Shown: positions 50,601-59,583 of the stretch, piece by piece | Position numbering within the stretch: position 1 is the stretch's first letter | Layout of the letters: the number at the start of each line of letters is the position of its first letter | Position numbers and translations under genes: made by a program | Notes under the pieces: generated by a model | Told to the model about the DNA's origin: nothing | The model's input: the letters and a program-made list of their open reading frames with translations, nothing else | Databases searched by the model: none | DNA from: Betaproteobacteria bacterium SCN2 | Lineage (GTDB): Bacteria; Pseudomonadota; Gammaproteobacteria; Burkholderiales; Thiobacillaceae | Direction of reading: 5' to 3' | DNA: 64,000 nt | NCBI GenBank assembly: GCA_008923285.1 | Contig: WBSG01000008.1 | Location: 62,001-126,000 of the forward strand

Positions 50601-52143
50601 ACTGCTGGCGCAGGTAGTCGAAGGGCGAGCGCACTTTCTGCGACAGCACCGCCATGGGGGTGTCGTCGCCCATGGAGCCGATGGCTTCCTGGCCGTCCTC
50701 TGCCAGCACGCGCAGGATCTGGTCGCGCTCTTCCAGGCTGACGTTGAAGAGCTTCTGGTGCGTGAGCAGGCTGGCGGCGTCCATTACCTGCATGTCGCCG
50801 TCGGGATAGGCGCCGAATTCGAGCCTGGTCGCTTCCTTCAGCCACTTGCGGTAGGGGTGGCCGGCCTTCAGTTCGGCATCGATGTCTTCCGGCAGCAGCA
50901 GCTTGCCGGTGGCGAGGTCGGCCGCCACCATCTGGCCGGGCTTGACGCGGCCCTTCTTCACGACGTTTTCTGCACCGTAGTCCCACACCCCCACTTCCGA
51001 GGCGATGGTGAGGATGCGGTCCTTGGTCAACACCCAGCGCGCGGGGCGCAGGCCGTTGCGGTCCAATGCGCAGACGCCGTAACGGCCGTCTGTCATGACC
51101 AGGCCGGCGGGGCCATCCCAGGCTTCCATGTGCATGGAGTTGTATTCGTAGAAGGCGCGCATGTCGGGATCCATGTCCTCGACGTTCTGCCAGGCCGGCG
51201 GCACCAAGAGGCGCACGGCGCGGAACAGCCCGGTGCCGCCCATGACCAGGCCTTCGAGCATGTTGTCGAGCGAGCTGGAGTCGGAACCGTCGGTGTTGAC
51301 GATGGGGCGCACGTCGCCCATGTTGGGGATGAGCTCGGATTCGAACTTCATCTCGCGCGCGCGGCTCCAGTTGCGGTTGCCCTGCACGGTGTTGATCTCG
51401 CCGTTGTGGGCAAGGAAGCGGAAGGGCTGCGCCAGCTTCCACTGCGGCCAGGTGTTGGTGGAAAAGCGCTGGTGGAACACGATCAGCGACGCGGCGAAAC
51501 GTGCGTCGTTGAGGTCGGGGTAGAATACCGGCAGGTTTTCCGGCATCACCAGGCCCTTGTAGGAAATCACGCGCGAGGACAGGGTGGGGATGTAGAACAC
51601 CTTGTCGCCGGCCAGCGCCTTTTCCGTGCGGCGGCGGGCGATGTAGAGCGCGCGCTCGAAATGCTCCTCGTCGAGGCTGTCCGGGCAGTTGACGAACACC
51701 TGCTCGAACACCGGCAGCGAGGCCAGGGCGTATTCGCCGCATACCTGGGTATTGGTCGGCACGCTGCGGAAGCCGGCGACGACCAGCTTCTGCGCCTCGA
51801 GCTCGCGGGTCAGGGTATCCTTGGCGGTCTGACGCTCGGCGGCGTCCTGGGACAGGAATACCAGGGCGGCGGCATAGCGCTCGGACAGCTTGAAACCGGC
51901 CTCGGCCGCCACCGCGCGCAGGAAGGCATCCGGCTTTTTGAACAGCAGGCCGCAGCCGTCGCCGGACAGGCCGTCGGCGGCGATGGCGCCGCGGTGGGTC
52001 ATGCAGCCCAGGGAATGGATGGCACGCTGCACCAGCGTGTGCGAGGGCTGGTTGTCCATCTGGGCAATGAGCCCGAAACCGCAGGAATCCTGTTCGAAAT
52101 CGGGGCTGTAGAGCGTGCCCTGGAGACTGTCTTGTCTGTTCAT
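47665..52143 (-). CDS. gltB: Glutamate synthase (NADPH) large subunit
   Basis: 1492 residues. Glutamine amidotransferase with the catalytic C21 in [10 protein letters not shown], exposed when a 20-residue propeptide is removed. The central and FMN domains and the 3Fe-4S cysteines in [20 protein letters not shown] are intact, as is the C-terminal beta-helix (glycine-rich repeats ending in [15 protein letters not shown]). Makes two glutamate from glutamine and 2-oxoglutarate. Confidence 0.97.
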   Translation of the reverse strand: MNRQDSLQGTLYSPDFEQDSCGFGLIAQMDNQPSHTLVQRAIHSLGCMTHRGAIAADGLSGDGCGLLFKKPDAFLRAVAAEAGFKLSERYAAALVFLSQDAAERQTAKDTLTRELEAQKLVVAGFRSVPTNTQVCGEYALASLPVFEQVFVNCPDSLDEEHFERALYIARRRTEKALAGDKVFYIPTLSSRVISYKGLVMPENLPVFYPDLNDARFAASLIVFHQRFSTNTWPQWKLAQPFRFLAHNGEINTVQGNRNWSRAREMKFESELIPNMGDVRPIVNTDGSDSSSLDNMLEGLVMGGTGLFRAVRLLVPPAWQNVEDMDPDMRAFYEYNSMHMEAWDGPAGLVMTDGRYGVCALDRNGLRPARWVLTKDRILTIASEVGVWDYGAENVVKKGRVKPGQMVAADLATGKLLLPEDIDAELKAGHPYRKWLKEATRLEFGAYPDGDMQVMDAASLLTHQKLFNVSLEERDQILRVLAEDGQEAIGSMGDDTPMAVLSQKVRSPFDYLRQQFAQVTNPPIDPIREAIVMSLATCFGPERNLFKESKEHAHRLEVSTPLLSETAFKAITSQTDPAYRSQRLSLNYDASKSSLKAAVEKLAADAVAAIKGGAVILVLSDRDISDKTLPIPALFAVGAVHHALIDAGLRCDANIVCETGSVRDPHHYACLIGYGATAVYPYLAYQVIADQVNGGECKTPLDKALSNYRKGMDKGIYKVLSKMGISLVASYRGAQLFEAVGLNEEVIDLSLKGTVSRVSGADFNDFESDQKLLHKNAYNPLKRLPAGGLLKFMFGEEFHAYNPDVVQQLQKAVQSGNYEEYKKYSEIVNTRPVAMMRDLMKVKFGAKPISIDEVEPIESILKRFDSAGMSLGALSPEAHEALAEGMNRIGGRSNSGEGGEDPKRYGTAKTSKIKQVASGRFGVTPAYLVNAEVLQIKIAQGAKPGEGGQLPGDKVSPLIASLRHCKPGTPLISPPPHHDIYSIEDLAQLIFDLKQVNPAAQVSVKLVAEPGVGTIAAGVAKAYADLITISGYDGGTGASPLTSVKYAGTPWELGLSEAQQVLRANGLRGRVRVQTDGGLKTGLDVVKAAILGAESFGFGTGPMVALGCKYLRICHLNNCATGIATQNDKLRKEHFIGLPDMVVNYFTFMAMETRELMAQLGVKKLTDLIGRTDLIEPMEGQTPKQQKLKLDALLSQGGIPADAPRFAQQDRNPSFDKGELAEKMVADCAPAIKSGKRKTFTYAIQNTNRSIGARVSGEIARAHGNAGLPDDTLHIKLLGSAGQSFGVWNAKGLTLELEGDANDYVGKGMAGGRLVIYPPKVSSFEPHRNIIIGNTCLYGATGGELFASGMAGERFGVRNSGAFAVIEGAGDHCCEYMTGGTVIVLGDTGLNFGAGMSGGMAFVYDESEKCSTRINRELVDAHKLVGNETEPYRVFLKASIERHLALTGSPRAKWLLDNLDAEITKFWLVKPKRVSLEALLDDLPGAQKEAAAA

Positions 52144-52191
52144 AGCGTGTTCAAAAAAGAAGCGGCGGCCGAAAATGGCGAAAAGTTTTTT

Positions 52192-52221
52192 ATTTTAACC
52201 GCCGGAAACCTTGCCCGGCAA
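52192..52221 (-). promoter_or_regulatory. Predicted promoter of gltBD
   Basis: On the minus strand TTGCCG, an 18-bp spacer, and TAAAAT, about 50 bp before the gltB ATG. The rest of the 226-bp gap to the divergent gene shows no other site that I can name. Confidence 0.4.
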
Positions 52222-52369
52222 TGCGTACATAGAAGGATTCCCCTGTGGCGACAAGGGGATACGGGTCACAGGGCGGCCGGCTTGCTTGGGGCGGACGGGC
52301 TAGTCCGGGCAAAATTGCGGTTTTCCGGGCAATTCGATTAAAGTTTCAAAAAACGGAGCGACTTCAGCC

Positions 52370-52897
52370 ATGACCGTAACCGTAGCCTTCGACCTGGCAT
52401 TGCTGTACCTGGTTGCCGTCAATGTCATCGCCATCCTGGTTTACGTGCTCGTCCTGAAGCGCCGCGCCCGCCGGCTCAAGCAGGACACCGCAGCGGTTAC
52501 CGGGGCCATCGTCGATTACTTTCGCGCCGACGGCATCGATGTTTCCGTAGAGGCCATTCCGCGCCCCGGCGGCAAGAGCTTCATTGCCTTCGTCGAGTCC
52601 GAGCCGATGAAGCGCTTCCGCTATTCGCACATCATAGAGATCACCCTGCGCATGCATATCCGGCACGCGTGCGGGGTCGAGCTCGAACGCATTTTCTGGC
52701 GCTTTCCCATCCGCGGCCGGGGGCAGGCGGCGGAAGCGGCGGTGCGCGAAATGGAAATCACCGCGGACGGGCACGACGAATACATACGGGAAGGCCTCGA
52801 CCTCAAGAAGGAAAAGGGCTACGACATCCACGAGTCCTCCTGGGAAGAATTCGAAAGAACGATCATCAAAACCGGCAACGCCAAGCCCGGCGCCTAG
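52370..52897 (+). CDS. Single-pass membrane protein of unknown function
   Basis: 175 residues. An N-terminal membrane segment (LALLYLVAVNVIAILVYVLVL) followed by a positively charged stretch (KRRARRLK) and a soluble cytoplasmic domain with alternating strands and helices (IPRPGGKSFIAFVESEPMKRFRYSHIIEITLRMHI), ending in an acidic region. No recognised family. A GGAG lies before the start. It is divergent from gltB and precedes the cytochrome operon by 129 bp. Confidence 0.7.
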   Translation: MTVTVAFDLALLYLVAVNVIAILVYVLVLKRRARRLKQDTAAVTGAIVDYFRADGIDVSVEAIPRPGGKSFIAFVESEPMKRFRYSHIIEITLRMHIRHACGVELERIFWRFPIRGRGQAAEAAVREMEITADGHDEYIREGLDLKKEKGYDIHESSWEEFERTIIKTGNAKPGA

Positions 52898-52950
52898 CTG
52901 CGCCCCGCGCGTCTGCCCCTGCATCGATCCCGGCCGCAACGGCCGCCGCA

Positions 52951-52976
52951 CGCTTAACGCTTAATCCCCGCTTAAT
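52951..52976 (+). promoter_or_regulatory. PmrA/QseB-type operator upstream of the SHP cytochrome operon
   Basis: CTTAAT (52960-52965), CCCCG, CTTAAT (52971-52976): two half-sites with 5 bp between, the spacing of the PmrA/QseB family box. A third CTTAA lies at 52953-52957. The site is about 50 bp before the shp start and 1.7 kb before the gene for a matching response regulator. Confidence 0.55.
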
Positions 52977-53026
52977 TTTGCCTGCGCATCCTTTGAGCCA
53001 TCGCAACAACGCTCAAGGAAAATGCC

Positions 53027-53428
53027 ATGCGACTCGCCACCTGTCTGTTTCTGCTGGCCTCGGCCAGTTCAGCCGCATTTGCCGAGGCTCCCGCCGACTT
53101 TCTGGCCGGCTATAGCCAGGAGGCAAAGCACGCGAATCCGGGCTACACCGCCCCTTCCGTCCAGCGCGGCCAGCGCTTTTTCACCGAAAAACATGGGCAC
53201 GACTGGAGCTGTGCTTCCTGCCATACCGGCACCCCAACTGCCAGCGGCAAGCATGCCGTCACCGGAAAAGTCATTGGCCCGCTGGCGCCCGCCGCGAATC
53301 CGGAACGCTTTACCCGCGCCAGCAAGGTTGAAAAGTGGTTCAGGCGCAATTGCAACGACGTGCTGGGACGCGCCTGCACCGCCGGTGAAAAAGGCGACGT
53401 GCTGGCCTACCTGATGAGCCTGAAATGA
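53027..53428 (+). CDS. shp: SHP-type monoheme cytochrome c (DUF1924)
   Basis: 133 residues. Signal peptide ends at AFA-EAP. Heme motif CASCH at 62-66. The region KVEKWFRRNCNDVLGRACTAGEKGDVLAYL matches the DUF1924 family, which includes the Rhodobacter sphaeroides heme protein SHP. SHP is known to use an asparagine as sixth heme ligand and to bind oxygen; N108 or N110 here is the likely counterpart, and C109/C117 may form a disulfide. It precedes the diheme cytochrome by 11 bp. Confidence 0.88.
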   Translation: MRLATCLFLLASASSAAFAEAPADFLAGYSQEAKHANPGYTAPSVQRGQRFFTEKHGHDWSCASCHTGTPTASGKHAVTGKVIGPLAPAANPERFTRASKVEKWFRRNCNDVLGRACTAGEKGDVLAYLMSLK

Positions 53429-53439
53429 AGGAGAAAACG

Positions 53440-53928
53440 ATGAATGCCTTGAGGAGCCCTTCCGCTGCCGTTGCGGCCATTTTGCTTGCCGTTACCTTTG
53501 TTGCCGAGGCGGACGAGGATTTTCGCGCAGCGGTGCGCAATCCCGCCTACCAGGCCGAGTGTGCCGCCTGCCACGTGGCTTACCCGCCGCAACTTTTGTC
53601 CGCCGCCTCCTGGCGTGCGGTCATGGACGGCCTGGGCAAGCACTTCGGCAGCGATGCCAGCCTCGATCCCGCGACCCATGCCGAAATCCTGCGCCATCTG
53701 GAAGCCAATGCCGGCCGCCGCGATACCGTTGCCGCCGGCAAACCGCAGTTGCGCATCACCGAGACGCGCTGGTTCGTGCATGAGCATTCCGACGAACTGC
53801 CGCGCGACGTCTGGAAACACCCGGCAGTGAAGTCGGCAGCCAATTGCGCCGCCTGCCACACCGCCGCCGACAAGGGTGATTTTTCCGATCGCACGCTGCG
53901 CCTGCCCAAAGGAGTACACAAAAAATGA
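53440..53928 (+). CDS. dhc: Diheme cytochrome c (DHC)
   Basis: 162 residues from ATG 53440, with AAGGAG just before it. Signal peptide ends about residue 22. Two heme sites, CAACH at 41-45 and 135-139. Homologous to the diheme cytochrome that passes electrons to SHP in other proteobacteria. Overlaps the cytochrome b gene by 4 bp. Confidence 0.88.
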   Translation: MNALRSPSAAVAAILLAVTFVAEADEDFRAAVRNPAYQAECAACHVAYPPQLLSAASWRAVMDGLGKHFGSDASLDPATHAEILRHLEANAGRRDTVAAGKPQLRITETRWFVHEHSDELPRDVWKHPAVKSAANCAACHTAADKGDFSDRTLRLPKGVHKK

Positions 53929-54662
53929 GCGAACTGATCAAAAACCGCATCCTGGTCTGGGACCTGCCCACGCGCTGGTTTCACTGGCTGCTGGCACTGA
54001 GCTTTGCCGGCGCCTGGCTGACTTCGGAGAGCGACCGCTACAGCGACCTGCACGTGATGCTCGGCTACACCCTGCTCGGCCTCATCGCCTTTCGCCTGGT
54101 CTGGGGTTTCGCCGGCTCGCGCCATGCCCGTTTCAGGGACTTTGCCTATTCGCCGGCGAAAATCGTGCAGTACCTGAAGTCGCTGGTGTCGGGCAGGCCG
54201 GAGCATTATCTCGGCCACAACCCGGCCGGTGCAGTGGCTGTCTTCCTGCTGCTGGCGCTGGGCCTGGCTACCGGGATTAGCGGCTGGCTGACCTATAACG
54301 AGATCGGCGGCGAATGGTTCGAAGACGTGCATGAATTCTTCGCCAACTCCATGCTGGTCGTGGTGGGGGTGCACATCGCGGGCGTCATCGTGAGCAGCCT
54401 GCTGCACCGCGAAAACCTGGTTCGCGCCATGGTCACCGGCTACAAGCAGGGCGGGAACGAAGCCGCCATCGGCGGGAAGCGCGCCCTGTCCGCGCTGCTG
54501 CTGGTCGCCGCAGTGGCCGGATTCTGGGGGCTCTGGTTTAATGGCAACCTGGATCCGCTGGTGACGGCACAGACCTCGGCGCAGACCTGGGAAGAGCACG
54601 ATTACCGCGGCAAAGACGAGTACCGCGAACGCAACAACGACAGGCGCGACGACCATGACTGA
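53925..54662 (+). CDS. Cytochrome b561-type membrane subunit
   Basis: 245 residues, four membrane helices with histidines (WDLPTRWFHWLLALSF; YSDLHVMLGYTLLG; EWFEDVHEFFANSMLVVVGVHIAGV). The C-terminal tail is hydrophilic. It probably takes electrons from the quinone pool and gives them to the diheme cytochrome. The 12 bp to the response regulator make one operon likely. Confidence 0.88.
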   Translation: MSELIKNRILVWDLPTRWFHWLLALSFAGAWLTSESDRYSDLHVMLGYTLLGLIAFRLVWGFAGSRHARFRDFAYSPAKIVQYLKSLVSGRPEHYLGHNPAGAVAVFLLLALGLATGISGWLTYNEIGGEWFEDVHEFFANSMLVVVGVHIAGVIVSSLLHRENLVRAMVTGYKQGGNEAAIGGKRALSALLLVAAVAGFWGLWFNGNLDPLVTAQTSAQTWEEHDYRGKDEYRERNNDRRDDHD

Positions 54663-54673
54663 GTTCCCTGAAC

Positions 54674-55339
54674 ATGCGCATCCTGGTGGTTGAAGACGAT
54701 GCCCTGCTGGGCGACGGCATCCAGGCCGGACTCAAACAGCAGGGCTTCGGCGTCGACTGGGTGCGCGACGGCGTGGCTGCCCAGCATGCCGTGGAAAACG
54801 AGCCTTTTGCCGCCGTGGTGCTGGATTTGGGCCTGCCGCGCCGTTCCGGCCTGGAGGTGCTGAAATCCCTGCGCCAGCAGAACAATTCCGTGCCGGTGCT
54901 GATCCTGACCGCGCGCGATACCGTGGACGATCGCATCACCGGCCTCGATGCCGGCGCGGATGACTACCTCGTCAAGCCGTTCGACCTCGGCGAACTGTCC
55001 GCGCGCCTGCGCGCGCTGATTCGCCGCGCCGGCGGGCAGGCTTCGCCTGTCATCACCGTGGGGGCGCTGAGCCTGGATCCGGCGGCGCGCACGGTCAGCT
55101 ATCGCGGCGAGGAGAAAGCGCTTTCGGCCAGGGAATTCGATCTGCTGCAGGTGTTCATGAACAATGCCGGCCGCGTGCTCAATCGCGAGCAGCTCGCTTC
55201 CGCGCTCTATGCCTGGGGCGAGGAAATCGAATCCAATGCCATCGACGTGCACCTGCATCACCTGCGCAGGAAAATTTCCCCCGACATCGTGCAGACCCTG
55301 CGCGGCGTCGGCTATCTGATGCCCAAGGAGGTGGCGTGA
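54674..55339 (+). CDS. OmpR-family response regulator, PmrA/QseB type
   Basis: 221 residues. Receiver with ED at 7-8, phosphoacceptor D51, and K in DDYLVKPFDLGEL. The winged-helix domain (EFDLLQVFMNNAGRVLNREQLASALYAWGEEIESNAIDVHLHHLRRK) resembles PmrA/QseB. Its likely binding site lies upstream of the operon's first cytochrome gene, so it probably controls it. It overlaps the kinase gene by 4 bp. Confidence 0.9.
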   Translation: MRILVVEDDALLGDGIQAGLKQQGFGVDWVRDGVAAQHAVENEPFAAVVLDLGLPRRSGLEVLKSLRQQNNSVPVLILTARDTVDDRITGLDAGADDYLVKPFDLGELSARLRALIRRAGGQASPVITVGALSLDPAARTVSYRGEEKALSAREFDLLQVFMNNAGRVLNREQLASALYAWGEEIESNAIDVHLHHLRRKISPDIVQTLRGVGYLMPKEVA

Positions 55340-56700
55340 AGCCCTCCGGTCAACTGAGCGTGCGCGGCAGCGTGCGCAATCGGCTGCTGTTCATCCTGCT
55401 GGGCGGCGTTGCCCTGGTGTGGCTGGCGGCCGCCGCGGTCACTGCGTGGGAGACGCGTTCGGAAATGCAGGAACTGCTCGATGCGCACCTTGCGCAAAGC
55501 GCCGCGCTGCTGGCCGCGCAGATCGGCGACGAGATCGACGAGGTCGAGCTCGAGCATGTCGAGACCCTGCACAAGTATGCGCGCAACGTGGCGTTCCAGA
55601 TCTGGGAAGACGGCGACAAGCTGCTGCTGCATTCGCCCGATGCGCCGATGCGGCGACTGTCGGGCACGCAGGAAGGGTTTTCCGATGCCGTCGTGGATGG
55701 CCGCAGCTGGCGCGTGTTCAGCCACTGGGACGACAAGCGCGAATACCTGGTTCAGGTGGGAGAGGCCACCGATGCGCGCGACCGCCTGGCGGGCAAGGTG
55801 CTGGAAAAGCTGGTGCAGCCGCTGCTGGTTGCCCTGCCCTTGCTGGGGCTGCTGGTCTGGTTCGGCGTGGGCGGCGCGCTCAAGCCCATCAATCGCATCG
55901 GCGCGGCGCTGGCGCGGCGCGATCCGCATCATCTCGCACCCCTGGAAGGCGAGGTGCCGAAAGAGATCGCGCCCATGGTCGAGCGCCTGAACGCCTTGCT
56001 GGCGCGGGTGGCGGCCACGCTCGAGAACGAGCGCCGCTTCACCAGCGACGCCGCGCACGAGCTGCGCACGCCGCTCGCCGCACTCAAGACCCAGTTGCAG
56101 GTGGCGCAGGGGGCTGCCGATGGCGGCGAACGCGAACAGGCCATCGCCAAGGCCATTGCCGCGGGCGATCGCGCCACGCGCCTGGTCGAGCAGTTGCTGA
56201 CGCTTGCACGCCTGGAACATGACACATGGAAAAACCTGGTCGAGGCCGTCGACCTGCACCGGCTCGCGGCGCAGGCGCTGTCCGAATCCGCGCAGGCTGC
56301 GGCCGACAAGAAGATCAGGCTCTCGCTCGAAGGCGAGCCCGGCCTGATGATCGCGGGCCATGCCGGCCTGCTCGCCATACTCCTGCGTAACCTGATCGAC
56401 AACGCCCTGCGCTATTCGCCGCCGGACACCGATGTGACGGTCGGCGTGCATCGCATGGCCGGCCAGATCTGGCTGGAGGTGCAGGACCAGGGTCCAGGCA
56501 TTCCCCCGGAAGAGCGCGACAACGCCCAGCGCCGCTTCCATCGCCTGGAAGGCGCGCAAGCCGGCGGCAGCGGGCTGGGCCTGTCCATCGTGGCGCGCAT
56601 CGCCGAACTGCATGGCGCCCGGGTCGAACTGCGTGAAGGCCCGCAAGGAAGGGGGCTCAAGGCCTGCATTGTGTTTGCGGAGACGGCCGGCAAGGCCTGA
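55336..56700 (+). CDS. QseC-like sensor histidine kinase
   Basis: 454 residues. Two membrane segments (LLFILLGGVALVWLAAAAV and LVALPLLGLLVWFGVGGAL) enclose a periplasmic domain. Phosphorylated H241 in FTSDAAHELRTPLAALKTQ. ATPase domain with LLRNLIDNALRYSP and GGSGLGLSIVARI. Partner of the preceding regulator; the signal is unknown. Confidence 0.9.
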   Translation: MKPSGQLSVRGSVRNRLLFILLGGVALVWLAAAAVTAWETRSEMQELLDAHLAQSAALLAAQIGDEIDEVELEHVETLHKYARNVAFQIWEDGDKLLLHSPDAPMRRLSGTQEGFSDAVVDGRSWRVFSHWDDKREYLVQVGEATDARDRLAGKVLEKLVQPLLVALPLLGLLVWFGVGGALKPINRIGAALARRDPHHLAPLEGEVPKEIAPMVERLNALLARVAATLENERRFTSDAAHELRTPLAALKTQLQVAQGAADGGEREQAIAKAIAAGDRATRLVEQLLTLARLEHDTWKNLVEAVDLHRLAAQALSESAQAAADKKIRLSLEGEPGLMIAGHAGLLAILLRNLIDNALRYSPPDTDVTVGVHRMAGQIWLEVQDQGPGIPPEERDNAQRRFHRLEGAQAGGSGLGLSIVARIAELHGARVELREGPQGRGLKACIVFAETAGKA

Positions 56701-56729
56701 ATGCCGGCTCCCGCGCGCAGCCGGCATTT
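56701..56729 (+). terminator. Hairpin after the two-component genes
   Basis: A perfect 9-bp inverted repeat (ATGCCGGCT / AGCCGGCAT) starts at the base after the kinase stop codon; the T-tract is only two to three bases, so termination is uncertain. Confidence 0.4.
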
Positions 56730-56796
56730 GGCCTGCGCGCAGAAATCGCGCACCATACGTGCTTGGCGACTGCCGTCTGTTTTCCGACCGAGCCCC

Positions 56797-57663
56797 ATGT
56801 CCACTATCGTTGCGATCACGCACAGCTATGACAAGCTTTCCTCCTTCAGGGTGTGGCCCTGGGGGCGGCAGGGCAATTACATGCTGTTCGATATCCTGCA
56901 GGAACTGAAGCGCCGCGGCCACCGCATCGTCGTCACGCAAGGCGTGCCGGACCGGCCGCCAGTTGGTGATGCGGCGATCCTGCACGTCAATGCAACTGTC
57001 ACGCCGCCGGAGTATGTGGCATACGCAAAGACCTTTCCCTGCTGCCTCAATCTGGGCGCGGCAGACATTTCCAAGCGCAGGATCAGCGGTGCGCGGCTAG
57101 ACCGGGGCGACGACTGGCCGGGCCCGGTCATCGTCAAGTCGAACCTGAACTATCGGGGCGTGCCCGAGGTGCGCCTGAACAGGATTGCGCAATCCAAGGG
57201 CCACGAGCAGCCTTTTCCGGGGGCGAAAGTCACGGCCGAATATGCGATCTACGAAAATGTACGGGCGCTGCCCGAGGGCGTGTTCGACGATGCCGGCCTG
57301 ATCGTGGACAGATTCATTCCCGAGAGGGAAAACGAGCTGTACGCCGCCAGGTTCTGGGTGTTCTGCGGCAACCAGGAGCGCTGCAACCGCTATGTTTCCC
57401 CGGACCGGATCCTGAAAGGCTCCAGCGTGGTGCGGCACGAGCCGGCCGCGGTTCCGGAGGATCTGCGCGCGCTCAGAAGCAGGCTCGGATTCGATTACGG
57501 CAAGTTCGACTTTGTCGTGCATGACGGCAAGGCGGTTTTGCTGGATGCCAACAAGACGCCGGGGCGAGCGCGCCATCTTGGCGATAAACTGAAACATGAA
57601 ATCGTGAAGTTCGCCGATGGATTCGAGTGGCAGATGCAGGCCGCATCGCAGGGCGGTGCGTAA
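56797..57663 (+). CDS. ATP-grasp-like protein of unknown function
   Basis: 288 residues from ATG 56797. The sequence follows an ATP-grasp plan: N-terminal Rossmann-like start (VAITHSYDK...GHRIVVTQG), a lysine in GPVIVKSNLNYRG (K114), the acidic strand FDFVVHDGKAVLLDANKTPG near residue 255 that would hold magnesium, and an adenine-site-like IVDRFIPERENELYAARFWV. Such enzymes usually join a carboxylate to an amine or thiol. The exact substrate is unknown and I know no characterised homologue. It starts a four-gene cluster. Confidence 0.7.
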   Translation: MSTIVAITHSYDKLSSFRVWPWGRQGNYMLFDILQELKRRGHRIVVTQGVPDRPPVGDAAILHVNATVTPPEYVAYAKTFPCCLNLGAADISKRRISGARLDRGDDWPGPVIVKSNLNYRGVPEVRLNRIAQSKGHEQPFPGAKVTAEYAIYENVRALPEGVFDDAGLIVDRFIPERENELYAARFWVFCGNQERCNRYVSPDRILKGSSVVRHEPAAVPEDLRALRSRLGFDYGKFDFVVHDGKAVLLDANKTPGRARHLGDKLKHEIVKFADGFEWQMQAASQGGA

Positions 57664-57709
57664 TGCCCGGTGCGCGCCGATGCCAGTCGTCCCGGTGATG
57701 GAGAACAAC

Positions 57710-58564
57710 ATGCAGTCAATGGAAAAAGTCGAAGCGCAAGCCGGGCAATGGCCGCGCGTGGCCAGCGTCTGGAAGCAGCTGGGGCCGCCGCTGCGACCGT
57801 CGCAGGAGGATCTGGCCCATTTCCGCCGCGCGCTGTCCGGCTGGTGCGCCCGCCATGCCGGCAAGGATCCGCGCGGGCTCATTCTGGGCGTCACGCCCGA
57901 GCTGTATCACCTGCCCTGGCCCGACAGGTCGAGGTTGATGGCTGCAGACCGCACGCCCGAGATGGTGGCCCATGTCTGGCCGGGCGATGCCGCGAACGTT
58001 CAGCTCGCCGACTGGCGCGAACTGGCCCTGCCGCAAGCCAGCCTCGACATCGTGATGTGCGACGGCGGACTGCATTTGCTGGACTATCCTGCCGGACAGG
58101 CGCGCTTGTTCGAGGGCCTTTCCAGGCTGCTGGCGCCTGGCGGGCTGTTCGTCATCCGTCTGTTCGTGCCGCCGCCGGTCAGGGAGACGCCGCAACAGGT
58201 ACAGGCAGCCTTGCTGGCAGGAGAAATTCCCGATCTCAACTGCCTGAAGCTGCGCCTCGGCATGGCGCTGCAGCAGGACGCCGCCGAGGGGGTGGCGCTC
58301 GGCACGGTCTGGCGCACCCTGCGCCAGGTGTCGCAGGACTGGGCGGAACTGGCCGAGCGGCTGGGCTGGCCGCTGGCGCATTTGCAGGTCATCGATGCCT
58401 ATCGCGATTCCGCCGCCCGTTATCATTTCGTCACCGTGGAAGAGGCGGTCGCCCTCGCTGCCGGCAACGGCTTCGAACTGCAGGAAATCGACACGCCTTC
58501 GTACCGGATGGGCGGTCAGTGCCCGACGCTGGCGTTCAGGCGCCTGGACGCGCGGACGGCATGA
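57710..58564 (+). CDS. Class I SAM-dependent methyltransferase
   Basis: 284 residues from ATG 57710 (GGAG 6 bases before). The N-terminal helical part (RPSQEDLAHFRRALSGW) precedes a Rossmann core with LILGVTPELYHLPWP (motif I variant) and DIVMCDGGLHLLDYPAGQARLFEGLSRLLAPGGLFVIRLFVPP (motifs II/III). The substrate is unknown. It overlaps the next gene by 4 bp. Confidence 0.78.
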   Translation: MQSMEKVEAQAGQWPRVASVWKQLGPPLRPSQEDLAHFRRALSGWCARHAGKDPRGLILGVTPELYHLPWPDRSRLMAADRTPEMVAHVWPGDAANVQLADWRELALPQASLDIVMCDGGLHLLDYPAGQARLFEGLSRLLAPGGLFVIRLFVPPPVRETPQQVQAALLAGEIPDLNCLKLRLGMALQQDAAEGVALGTVWRTLRQVSQDWAELAERLGWPLAHLQVIDAYRDSAARYHFVTVEEAVALAAGNGFELQEIDTPSYRMGGQCPTLAFRRLDARTA

Positions 58565-59583
58565 GCATGCGCGCCGGCCATGCGGACGATCCTGCCCTGC
58601 TCGCGCGCATGATCGACGGCTATCAGGCCACGGCGCTGGTGTATGCCGCGGTCAGGCTGGAGCTGCCGGACAGGATGGCAGGCGAAGTCTGGACGGCCGA
58701 GGCGCTGGCCGATGCAACCGGACTGCAGCCGGCGCGGCTTTACCGCCTCTTGCGCGCGCTTTGCGCCATCGGCCTGTGCGTGGAAAACCCGCATGCGGTG
58801 TTTTCGCTGAGCGACGCCGGGCGGCAGTTGAGCGCCTCCGCTGCGTCCGGCTTGCGCGAGCGGGCGATGCTGGCGGTCGAGCAATTCTGGCCGGCATGGG
58901 TGAACCTGGAGCACGGTATCCGCCATGCACAGACGCCGTTCGAGCACGCGTTCGGCCTGTCGCCCTGGGCGTTCCGGCAACAGAATCCCGCGAGCGGCGA
59001 GACATTCAATGCCTGGCTGGCCAGGGAAAGCCGGATGGCGGCAGCCGCGATCGTCGAGGCGATCGATTTTGCCGGCGTCGACCGCGTTGCCGACATCGGC
59101 GGCGGCGGCGGCGGCTTGCTGGCGGCGGTGCTGAATGCGCACCCCGGGCTCGCGGGCACCCTGTTCGACCAGCCCCACGTCATCCGCGATGCGGAGGCGA
59201 CGCTTCGTGCGGCGGGCTGCGCTGACAGGGTAGTGCTGCTGGGCGGGGATTTCTTCGCCGAGGTGCCGGTGCATGCCGACCTGTACCTGCTGAAAAGCAT
59301 CATTCACGACTGGGACGACGACAGGGCAAGCCGGCTGCTCGCAAATTGCCGCGCGGCCATGCCCGCGCACGCGCGTCTGCTGCTCATCGAGCGCGTGCTG
59401 CCCGAACAGGCCCCGCAAGACGTCGCGACGATCATGGTCGATCTGCACATGCTGGCGGTGACCGGCGGGCGGGAGCGCAGCCTGGCCGAATTCGAGGCCC
59501 TGCTCAAGGGCGCGCGGTTTTCCGTGGGGCGGGCCCGGCCGACCCCCGCAGGGTTTTCCATCATCGAGGCGGTGCCTGCATGA
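58561..59583 (+). CDS. COMT-type O-methyltransferase
   Basis: 340 residues. An N-terminal dimerisation winged helix (ALADATGLQPARLYRLLRALCAIGL) is followed by the SAM site VADIGGGGGGLLAAVL (176-191) and catalytic-base candidate H249 in KSIIHDWDDDRASRLL. It looks like acetylserotonin/hydroxyindole and polyketide O-methyltransferases. The start is the ATGA overlap with the previous gene. Confidence 0.85.
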   Translation: MSMRAGHADDPALLARMIDGYQATALVYAAVRLELPDRMAGEVWTAEALADATGLQPARLYRLLRALCAIGLCVENPHAVFSLSDAGRQLSASAASGLRERAMLAVEQFWPAWVNLEHGIRHAQTPFEHAFGLSPWAFRQQNPASGETFNAWLARESRMAAAAIVEAIDFAGVDRVADIGGGGGGLLAAVLNAHPGLAGTLFDQPHVIRDAEATLRAAGCADRVVLLGGDFFAEVPVHADLYLLKSIIHDWDDDRASRLLANCRAAMPAHARLLLIERVLPEQAPQDVATIMVDLHMLAVTGGRERSLAEFEALLKGARFSVGRARPTPAGFSIIEAVPA

